A stretch of 5,173 nucleotides of DNA from Comamonadaceae bacterium (GTDB lineage: Bacteria > Pseudomonadota > Gammaproteobacteria > Burkholderiales > Burkholderiaceae). The position numbers were made by a program, and so were the translations under genes. Below, in pieces: positions 1 through 5,173 of the stretch; the first letter of the stretch is position 1; each line of letters starts with the position of its first letter. The stretch is taken from assembly GCA_947377705.1 (NCBI GenBank), contig CANCGU010000195.1:1-5173 (forward strand), written 5' to 3'. A model generated the notes under the pieces. That model was given only the letters and a program-made list of their open reading frames with translations, ran no database searches and was not told where the DNA came from.

Positions 1-512
1 AAGTCTTCGCCACGGTCTTGCCAAAAGTTGATCAGTTGCAGTGCTGTGCAGATGGCATCGCTTTGTGCGAGCGAAGTCGCGTCTTGGACCCCGTAGAGGT
101 GCAGCATCAACCGTCCCACGGGGTTGGCCGAGCGACGGCAGTAGTCCAACAGCTCTCCACGGTTTCGGTAGCCTTGGCCTACGCTGGTGTAGATCACGTC
201 TTGTTCAAATGCGTCAAGCAGGTCAAACAATGGCTGTGTTGGCAAGTTAAACGCTTGCAACGCGTTGTCCAACGCGTCAAATACCGCTGGCCAGCGGACG
301 CTGGGCGAGCGGCCTGGGCTGAGACAGGCCTGTAAGTCTGCGCGGTATTCCCCGAGGGCGTCTAAGCGGTGATGTGCAGGGTCGAGACCTTCATCAGCCA
401 AATCATCGGCAGTACGCGCAAAGTGATACAGCGCTTGGACGGCTGGGCGCAAGCGGGCAGGGCAAAGCCATGATGCGACGGGGAAGTTTTCGTAATGGTC
501 GATGCTTGACAT
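1..512 (-). CDS. hpnC: HpnC-type squalene synthase (hydroxysqualene-forming), partial, 3' end beyond window
   Basis: The reading frame is open from an ATG at 512-510 to the left edge, giving the first 170 residues; the family is usually about 270-290 residues, so roughly the last 100 or more are missing. Seen in the sequence: the N-terminal DHYENFPVAS block typical of HpnC, a first Asp-rich motif D36-D37-L-A-D40 preceded by FARTA, an NPVGR block, and a second Asp-rich motif D166-R-G-E-D170 preceded by NFWQ. The two DxxxD motifs bind Mg2+-diphosphate in trans-prenyltransferase-fold squalene/phytoene synthases. In the known HpnCDE route, HpnD makes presqualene diphosphate from two farnesyl diphosphates, HpnC converts it to hydroxysqualene and HpnE reduces that to squalene for hopanoids; the enzyme is cytosolic or membrane-associated. 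The start is supported by AGGAAG at 523-518, five bases upstream. The gene is probably the first of an hpnCDE operon continuing left of the window (inference). HpnD is the main alternative, but the N-terminal block favours HpnC. Confidence 0.9.
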   Translation of the reverse strand, partial: MSSIDHYENFPVASWLCPARLRPAVQALYHFARTADDLADEGLDPAHHRLDALGEYRADLQACLSPGRSPSVRWPAVFDALDNALQAFNLPTQPLFDLLDAFEQDVIYTSVGQGYRNRGELLDYCRRSANPVGRLMLHLYGVQDATSLAQSDAICTALQLINFWQDRGED

Positions 513-570
513 AAGTTCTTCCTATTGTCGTACCCCCTTGTAAACACAAGGTGAATCTAAATGGGATACA

Positions 571-592
571 TTAATAACCAATCAGTCATTAA
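571..592. promoter_or_regulatory. Candidate TetR-type operator in the divergent hpnC / efflux-operon intergenic region
   Basis: This is an imperfect 22-bp palindrome with perfect TTAAT/ATTAA ends and a core of the form ACcaATcaGT; 8 of 11 base pairs are symmetric. Size, even length and the ACC-AT-(G)GT style core resemble operators of TetR-family repressors, which often control RND efflux operons. It ends 15 bases before the adaptor ATG and lies in the only gap (513-607) between two divergent genes, so one bound protein could affect both. On the minus strand a weak sigma70-like pair, TTGTTT (600-595) and TATTAA (576-571) with an 18-bp spacer, would overlap the palindrome. I found no convincing -35/-10 pair on the plus strand. 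The regulator gene is not in the window, so regulator family and role are inferred. Confidence 0.45.
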
Positions 593-607
593 CAAAACAA
601 GTACTTT

Positions 608-1699
608 ATGATGTGTCAGTCTTTACCCTTAGGTCGCTTTGCGCTGGCCATCTTTGTTGCCTCTACCTTGGTCGCATGTGGCAAAGGGCCGGCCCCTCAA
701 GAGCCTGTGCGAGCCGTCAAAGTGCTGACGGTGGGGCAATCGGGTTCTGCCACGGATTTGGAGTTTTCGGGAGAAATTCGCGCCCGTGTGGAATCTAACC
801 TTGGTTTTCGTGTGGCTGGCAAATTGCTCAGCCGCCCTGTAGAAATTGGTCAACGTGTGAAGGCGGGTGAGTTGTTGGCGCAACTTGACCCGCAAGACTA
901 CCGCGTAACGGCAGATGCGGCGGCGGCCCAACTGGTGGCTGCGCAATCCAATCGTGATGTGGCAGGTGCAGATTTCAAGCGTTACCAAGATTTGCATGCC
1001 CAGGGGTTTATCAGCCTGGCAGAGTTGCAGCGCCGCGAAGCAGCCTACATTTCAGCGCAAGCGCAATGGAAGCAAGCCCAGGCGCAGAGCGCAGTTCAAG
1101 GCAATCAATCAGGCTACACGCGCTTATTGGCGGAGGGTTCAGGCATCGTCACTTCGGTGGACGCCAGCGCGGGCCAAGTGCTGGCCGCCGGTCAGCCCGT
1201 GGTGCGTTTAGCGTTGGATGGTCCGCGTGATGTGGTGTTCTCTGTGGCAGAGGACAAACTAGGCCTGTTCAAAGCGGGCACGAAAGTGGAAATACGACAG
1301 TGGGTGGATGGCAAAGTGCTCAACGCCTTGGTGCGTGATGTGTCAGCCAGTGCGGATGCTGTGACACGCAGCTTTATGGCGAAAGCTGCGCTGCCAAAAG
1401 ACGCGACCCCTGTGTTGGGTTCAACGGTAACGGTCAGTTTGCCTCTGGGTGATGCCATGGCTGCGAAGACCATCAAGTTGCCCACCAGCGCGCTGCGTTT
1501 AGAAGCAGGCGCCACGTCGGTGTGGGTGCTCGATCCCAACACCATGACCGTGAAAGCACAAGCCATTGAAGTGACGACCGCCGACGGCAACGATGCTGTG
1601 GTGACCTCTGGTTTGCAAAATGGCGATCAAGTGGTCGTGTCGGGTGTGCATGTGTTGACGGCAGGCCAGAAGGTGTCTCTTTTTGGCGCAGTGAAGTGA
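608..1699 (+). CDS. RND efflux periplasmic adaptor (membrane fusion protein, HlyD/AcrA-like lipoprotein)
   Basis: The 363-residue product bridges an inner-membrane RND pump to an outer-membrane channel in the periplasm. Residues 1-23 form a lipoprotein signal peptide with the lipobox L21-V-A-C24; Gly at +2 means no inner-membrane retention signal. A split biotinyl-lipoyl domain lies at about 64-97 (GFRVAGKL, then V-x-x-G-x-x-V-K-A-G-x-x-L) and about 171-205. Between them, residues 98-168 form a short alpha-hairpin carrying R125-xxx-L129-xxxxxx-S136, the tip motif by which AcrA/MacA-type adaptors contact TolC-like channels. A beta-barrel domain follows at about 206-280 and a membrane-proximal domain at about 286-363. 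Length is normal for the family. An in-frame TAA at 590-592, with no start codon between it and 608, fixes the start at 608 or at the adjacent ATG at 611. No good Shine-Dalgarno sequence is visible; the leader is A-rich. It is the first gene of an operon with the permease, 7 bases apart. The substrate cannot be predicted. Confidence 0.93.
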   Translation: MMCQSLPLGRFALAIFVASTLVACGKGPAPQEPVRAVKVLTVGQSGSATDLEFSGEIRARVESNLGFRVAGKLLSRPVEIGQRVKAGELLAQLDPQDYRVTADAAAAQLVAAQSNRDVAGADFKRYQDLHAQGFISLAELQRREAAYISAQAQWKQAQAQSAVQGNQSGYTRLLAEGSGIVTSVDASAGQVLAAGQPVVRLALDGPRDVVFSVAEDKLGLFKAGTKVEIRQWVDGKVLNALVRDVSASADAVTRSFMAKAALPKDATPVLGSTVTVSLPLGDAMAAKTIKLPTSALRLEAGATSVWVLDPNTMTVKAQAIEVTTADGNDAVVTSGLQNGDQVVVSGVHVLTAGQKVSLFGAVK

Positions 1700-1706
1700 G
1701 TTGACC

Positions 1707-4700
1707 ATGGATAACAAATTCAACCTCTCCAAGTGGGCGTTAGACCATCCTGCGCTGACGCGTTACCTCATGGTTGTGTTGATGGTCTTGGGCGTCGCGG
1801 CCTATTTCCAGCTGGGCCAAGACGAAGATCCGCCCTTTACCTTTCGCGCCATGGTGGTGCGAACCTATTGGCCGGGCGCAACGGCCCAGCAGGTGGCCGA
1901 ACAAGTCACGGACAAAATTGAGCGCACGCTGCAAGAGGTGCCCTATGCCGACAAGATTCGCAGCTATTCCAAGCCAGGTGAATCGCAAATTATTTTTCAG
2001 CTGAAAGACTCTTCCAAGCCAGCGGATGTGCCCAATGTTTGGTACTCGGTGCGCAAGAAGATTGGCGACATGCGCTACACCTTGCCGCAGGGTGTGCAAG
2101 GCCCATTCTTCAACGATGAATTTGGCGATGTCTTTGGCGTGATTTACGCGTTGGATGCTCCCGGCTTTACCCCTGCAGAGGTGAAGAAGTTTGCCGACGA
2201 TGTGCGCCAACAACTGTTGCGTGTGCCAGATGTGGCCAAGGTTGAACAGTTTGGCGTGCAAGACGAGAAAATTTTCATCGAAATTCCTCAAAAACGGTTG
2301 GTCCAACTGGGCCTTGACGTAGGGGCCGTGCTCGCTCAGCTCAGTCAAGAGAATGCGGTGGAAAACGCAGGGGCTGTCCAAGCCCCGTTAGACGTTTTGC
2401 AAGTTCGTATCGGTGGGCAATTTGAAACAGAAGCACAGCTGCGTGCCATGCCCATTCGCGGTAGTTCAGGCCAGGAATTGAAATTAGGTGATATCGCAAC
2501 GGTCACTCGGGGCTATGCAGACCCCGCCACCGTCAAGGTGCATCACCAAGGTAAGCCTGTGATTGCGCTGGGTGTGTCGATGGCCAAAGGGGGTGACATC
2601 ATCGCCTTGGGGCAAGCTTTGCAAATGGCGACCACGCGCATCGAAAAAACCTTACCTGTCGGTGTGAGTTTGGTGCAAGTGCAAGATCAACCCAAGGCGG
2701 TGCAGAAGTCGGTGGGCGAATTTGTGCGCGTGCTGATTGAGGCGGTGCTGATCGTGTTGTTGGTGAGCTTTGTGGCTTTGGGCTTACACAAAGGCGGGCG
2801 CTATGGTTGGTACGTGGACATGCGGCCAGGCCTGGTGGTCGCCATCACGATTCCGTTGGTGTTGGCCATGACGTTTTTGGCCATGAATTATTGGGGCATC
2901 GGCCTGCACAAAATTTCGCTGGGATCGCTCATCATTGCATTGGGGTTGCTGGTAGACGACGCCATCATTGCAGTGGAAATGATGGTGCGCAAAATGGAAG
3001 AGGGCTACGACCGTGTGCGTGCTGCTACCTTTGCCTACGAAGTGACGGCGATGCCAATGTTGACCGGCACACTGATCACCGCGGCTGGGTTTTTGCCCAT
3101 TGGCATGGCCAAGTCGACCGTGGGTGAGTACACCTTTGCCATCTTTGCCGTGACGGTGATTGCGCTGGTCTTGAGCTGGTGGGTCTCGGTGTACTTTGTG
3201 CCGTACTTGGGGACCTTGCTGTTGCAAGTCAAACCTCAGGGTGAACATGTGGGTCAACACGAGCTGTTTGATGGCCCTTTTTACCGCCACTTCCGCACCG
3301 CAGTGACTTGGTGTGTCGAGTACCGCTGGAAAGCGATTGGCATCACCGTCCTCATTTTTGTGCTCGGCTTGGTGGGCATGGGGCGCGTGCAGCAGCAGTT
3401 CTTCCCAGACTCCAGTCGTCCTGAGGTGTTGGTTGACTTGTGGTTCCCCGAGGGCACAGCTTTCAAAACCAACGAAGCGGTGACGCAGGCGGTCGAGCAG
3501 CGCTTGCTCAAAGAGTCGGGCGTGCAAACCGTCAGCACATGGATTGGTTCTGGCGTGCCGCGTTTTTACTTGCCGTTAGACCAAGTGTTTCCGCAAACCA
3601 ACGTGTCACAACTGATTGTGATTCCCGAGAGCTTGGAGCGTCGCGAGTCTTTGCGCCTGGCATTGCCTGCCATGCTGGCGCAAGAGTTTCCGGAGGCGCG
3701 TGCGCGTGTGAAGCTTCTGCCTAACGGCCCGCCTGTGCCATACCCTGTTCAATTTCGCGTGGTGGGGCCCGATCCGAAGGTGTTGCGTCTGCGTGCCGAT
3801 GAAGTGAAGGCGCAAATGCGTGCGAGCACAGCTACACGCGGCGTGAACGACAACTGGAACGAGGCCATCAAAGTAGTGCGCTTAGAGGTAGACCAAGCCA
3901 AAGCCCGTCAATTTGGGGTGACCAGTCAGTCCATTGCGCAAGCTGTACGTACTTTGCTGGTGGGTTCAACGGTAGAGCAGTTCCGCGAAGACAACAAACT
4001 CATCGATATTGTGTTGCGCCAACCCCTGAATGAGCGCGATGCCATCAGTGACTTGGCCAGTGCTTATGTGCCGACGTCGTCGGGTCGCATGATTCCATTG
4101 ACGCAAATCGTCAAACCGGTGCTGTCATGGGAGCCCGGTGTGATGTGGCGCGAAGGCCGTGAATATGCCATCACCGTGCAGTGCGACATCATTGAAGGCC
4201 TGCAAGGCGCGACGGTCACGCAGCAGCTTTTGCCGGAACTCAAGAAACTGGAAGCCAAATGGATGGAGACGGATGCGCAGCCCTACCGCATCGAAGTGGC
4301 AGGTGCTGTGGAAGAAAGTGCCAAAGGGTCTAGCTCTATCTCTGCAGGGATGCCGGTGATGTTGTTCATCACCTTCACGTTGCTGATGCTGCAGTTGCAC
4401 AGTTTCAGTCGAGCCATGTTGGTCTTTTTGACGGGGCCCTTGGGTCTTGCGGGCGTGGCAGGGGCGTTGCTGGCGCTCAATCGGCCATTTGGTTTCGTCG
4501 CGCTATTGGGCGTGATTGCTTTGATGGGCATGATTCAGCGCAACTCGGTCATCTTGATTGACCAAATCGAACAAGACCGTGCCAGCGGTGTGCCCGCTTG
4601 GGAGGCCATTGTGGAGTCTGCCGTGCGCCGCTTACGCCCGATTGTGTTGACCGCTGCAGCCGCTGTGTTAGCCATGATTCCGCTCACACGCAGCGTGTTT

Positions 4701-4826
4701 TGGGGCCCGATGGCTGTGGCCATTATGGGTGGCTTGATGGTGGCCACCGTCTTGACGCTGCTTGTCTTGCCTGCCATGTACGCAGCGTGGTTTAAGGTCG
4801 AAAAGCCGTCTAAAATGTCAAGCTGA
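1707..4826 (+). CDS. RND multidrug efflux permease (AcrB/TriC-like inner-membrane transporter)
   Basis: The 1039-residue product is full length for a proton-driven RND exporter. It shows the duplicated layout: TM1 at about 18-36, a first large periplasmic porter/docking loop, TM2-6 between about 341 and 500, TM7 at about 541-560, a second large loop, and TM8-12 between about 878 and 1028. The proton-relay acidic pair D417-D418 lies in TM4 (GLLVDDAIIAVE), matching AcrB D407/D408. In TM10 the motif is GMIQRNSVILID, with R945 where AcrB has K940. The segments DEDPPF (about 39-44), PGATAQQVAEQVTDKIE and QGPFFNDEFGDV resemble the TriC-type subgroup of hydrophobe/amphiphile exporters; a specific symbol is not justified. 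I chose ATG 1707 over the in-frame TTG at 1701, which lies 1 base after the adaptor stop; 1707 gives the usual short N-terminus (MDNKFNLSKWALDHPALTRYL) before TM1. The gene is presumably co-transcribed with the adaptor and followed at once by an intrinsic terminator. No outer-membrane factor gene follows. Substrates are unknown; drugs, biocides, solvents or lipids are all possible. Confidence 0.95.
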   Translation: MDNKFNLSKWALDHPALTRYLMVVLMVLGVAAYFQLGQDEDPPFTFRAMVVRTYWPGATAQQVAEQVTDKIERTLQEVPYADKIRSYSKPGESQIIFQLKDSSKPADVPNVWYSVRKKIGDMRYTLPQGVQGPFFNDEFGDVFGVIYALDAPGFTPAEVKKFADDVRQQLLRVPDVAKVEQFGVQDEKIFIEIPQKRLVQLGLDVGAVLAQLSQENAVENAGAVQAPLDVLQVRIGGQFETEAQLRAMPIRGSSGQELKLGDIATVTRGYADPATVKVHHQGKPVIALGVSMAKGGDIIALGQALQMATTRIEKTLPVGVSLVQVQDQPKAVQKSVGEFVRVLIEAVLIVLLVSFVALGLHKGGRYGWYVDMRPGLVVAITIPLVLAMTFLAMNYWGIGLHKISLGSLIIALGLLVDDAIIAVEMMVRKMEEGYDRVRAATFAYEVTAMPMLTGTLITAAGFLPIGMAKSTVGEYTFAIFAVTVIALVLSWWVSVYFVPYLGTLLLQVKPQGEHVGQHELFDGPFYRHFRTAVTWCVEYRWKAIGITVLIFVLGLVGMGRVQQQFFPDSSRPEVLVDLWFPEGTAFKTNEAVTQAVEQRLLKESGVQTVSTWIGSGVPRFYLPLDQVFPQTNVSQLIVIPESLERRESLRLALPAMLAQEFPEARARVKLLPNGPPVPYPVQFRVVGPDPKVLRLRADEVKAQMRASTATRGVNDNWNEAIKVVRLEVDQAKARQFGVTSQSIAQAVRTLLVGSTVEQFREDNKLIDIVLRQPLNERDAISDLASAYVPTSSGRMIPLTQIVKPVLSWEPGVMWREGREYAITVQCDIIEGLQGATVTQQLLPELKKLEAKWMETDAQPYRIEVAGAVEESAKGSSSISAGMPVMLFITFTLLMLQLHSFSRAMLVFLTGPLGLAGVAGALLALNRPFGFVALLGVIALMGMIQRNSVILIDQIEQDRASGVPAWEAIVESAVRRLRPIVLTAAAAVLAMIPLTRSVFWGPMAVAIMGGLMVATVLTLLVLPAMYAAWFKVEKPSKMSS

Positions 4827-4835
4827 CCGATTTCA

Positions 4836-4871
4836 AGCGGGTGGTCTTCCCAAGACCACCCGTTGTTATTT
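4836..4871 (+). terminator. Rho-independent terminator of the efflux operon
   Basis: A perfect 11-bp stem (4838-4848 with 4852-4862, GC-rich, 3-base CCC loop) can be extended by a G-T and an A-T pair to 4836-4864. It is followed by the T-rich tract TTGTTATTT. It begins 9 bases after the permease stop codon, as expected for the end of the adaptor-permease transcript. The opposite side lacks a matching T-tract on the minus strand, so it looks one-directional. Confidence 0.88.
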
Positions 4872-4880
4872 AAGAAACCC

Positions 4881-4967
4881 GCGCGGGTGGCGAAATTGGT
4901 AGACGCACCAGGTTTAGGTCCTGACGTCCGCAAGGATGTGCGGGTTCGAGTCCCGCCCCGCGCACCA
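4881..4967 (+). tRNA. tRNA-Leu, anticodon UAG
   Basis: The 87-nt class II tRNA includes an encoded CCA end (4965-4967). The acceptor stem GCGCGGG (4881-4887) pairs with CCCGCGC (4957-4963), with discriminator A4964 as required for leucine. The D-arm region carries TGGCGAAATTGGTAGACGCA, typical of bacterial tRNA-Leu. The anticodon loop TTTAGGT (4913-4919) gives anticodon TAG (4915-4917), reading CUN leucine codons. A long variable arm forms CGTCC/GGATG around a GCAA loop (4925-4938). The T-arm is GCGGG-TTCGAGT-CCCGC (4940-4956). The anticodon stem CCAGG/CCTGA has a C-A mismatch at its outermost pair (4908/4924, positions 27/43). The gene starts only about 16-18 bases after the preceding terminator hairpin. 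Confidence 0.97.
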
Positions 4968-4977
4968 CTTGATTCAT

Positions 4978-5002
4978 AGCAAGCGGCCATAAGGCCGCTG
5001 CT
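4978..5002 (+). other. Stem-loop between tRNA-Leu and tig
   Basis: An inverted repeat forms a 7-bp stem AGCGGCC/GGCCGCT (4982-4988 with 4993-4999) with an ATAA loop. It extends past a single bulged A (4981) by three more pairs (4978-4980 with 5000-5002). No T-run follows (AAACATGCC), so it is not a standard intrinsic terminator. It could help end or process the tRNA transcript, or form part of the tig 5' leader. The structure is clear but the role is unknown. Confidence 0.6.
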
Positions 5003-5028
5003 AAACATGCCAATTTAGGAGAACCCAC

Positions 5029-5173
5029 ATGGCCGTGACCGTTGAAACTTTGGAAAAGCTGGAACGCAAAATTACTTTGACGTTGCCTGTGGATGTCATC
5101 GCCAAGGAAGTGGACGTGCGTTTGAAGCGCGTGGCACGCCAAGTCAAGATTGATGGTTTCCGTCCAGGCAAGG
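5029..5173 (+). CDS. tig: Trigger factor, N-terminal fragment, 3' end beyond window
   Basis: The first 48 codons are present. The protein is a ribosome-associated chaperone with peptidyl-prolyl isomerase activity that receives nascent chains at the exit tunnel. The N-terminus [20 protein letters not shown] matches the trigger-factor ribosome-binding domain, and the window ends exactly in the signature loop G43-F-R-P-G-K48, which docks on ribosomal protein L23 in the characterised E. coli protein. The start is supported by AGGAG at 5017-5021, seven bases upstream of the ATG. Full-length family members are about 430-440 residues, so about 90% of the gene lies to the right. In many proteobacteria tig is followed by clpP, clpX and lon; that would be expected beyond the edge but cannot be seen. 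The preceding tRNA-Leu, 61 bases upstream, may share its transcript. Confidence 0.96.
   Translation, partial: MAVTVETLEKLERKITLTLPVDVIAKEVDVRLKRVARQVKIDGFRPGK

Noticed and set aside
18..335. Plus-strand open frame of 105 codons (and a shorter one at 41-250)
   Set aside because: It lies entirely opposite the hpnC coding region, whose minus-strand frame carries clear family motifs; the plus-strand product looks like nothing known.
538..572. TTGTAA (538-543) and TACATT (567-572) as a promoter for the efflux operon
   Set aside because: The spacer would be 23 bp, too long for a sigma70 promoter; no better plus-strand pair was found.
1701..1706. TTG start for the permease six bases upstream of the ATG
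   Set aside because: It adds only Met-Thr, sits 1 base from the adaptor stop, and the ATG at 1707 gives the usual family N-terminus.
1740..2381. Minus-strand open frame of 213 codons
   Set aside because: It is antisense to the permease N-terminal half, has no recognisable domain and is explained as a shadow of the codon usage of the real gene.
2784..3527. Minus-strand open frame of 247 codons
   Set aside because: It is antisense to the permease TM2-TM7 region; the His/Gln/Arg-rich product reflects reverse-complemented hydrophobic codons.
4878..4887. Perfect 10-bp palindrome CCCGCGCGGG at the tRNA 5' end
   Set aside because: Seven of its bases are simply the tRNA acceptor strand; with no loop it cannot form a hairpin, and chance extension is sufficient explanation.
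4535..5142. Two minus-strand open frames (4535-5008 and 4870-5142) running across the tRNA-Leu
   Set aside because: They translate the antisense of the tRNA and its flanks, giving the GARGGTRTRTS / GAGLEPAHPCGRQDLN type peptides commonly seen as false ORFs over tRNA genes.
1..5173. CRISPR arrays, insertion sequences, attachment sites or a hidden accessory system
   Set aside because: I saw no spaced direct repeats, transposase motifs or terminal inverted repeats; all substantial stretches are accounted for by conserved genes.

Overview
The window looks like ordinary chromosome from a betaproteobacterium, most likely order Burkholderiales (Comamonadaceae-like). This is inferred from the start of trigger factor, the tRNA-Leu followed by tig arrangement, the hpnC-type squalene synthase and the moderate-to-high GC codon usage. 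No species can be named from the sequence alone. I found no mobile element, CRISPR array, prophage or clearly new system.

Layout, left to right. Positions 1-512 (minus strand) hold the N-terminal 170 residues of an HpnC-type squalene/phytoene synthase family enzyme of the hopanoid pathway; the gene runs off the left edge. Positions 513-607 are the divergent intergenic region, with an imperfect 22-bp palindrome (571-592) that looks like a TetR-type operator. Positions 608-1699 and 1707-4826 (plus strand) form a tight two-gene operon: an outer-membrane-type lipoprotein periplasmic adaptor (membrane fusion protein, HlyD/AcrA type) and a 1039-residue RND efflux permease resembling the TriC-type branch. 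A strong intrinsic terminator (4836-4871) ends the operon. A class II tRNA-Leu with anticodon UAG and encoded CCA lies at 4881-4967. A hairpin (4978-5002) separates it from tig (trigger factor), whose first 48 codons (5029-5173) are present before the right edge.

How the parts work together. The adaptor and permease should form the inner-membrane and periplasmic part of a tripartite export pump. No outer-membrane channel gene and no regulator gene is present in the window, so a TolC-like partner and the regulator must be encoded elsewhere. The substrate cannot be read from the sequence. The divergent hpnC gene feeds squalene/hopanoid synthesis. Its adjacency to the pump and the shared palindrome make coordinated control of membrane lipid synthesis and efflux possible, but this is only a hypothesis. 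tRNA-Leu and tig are translation and protein-folding housekeeping genes.
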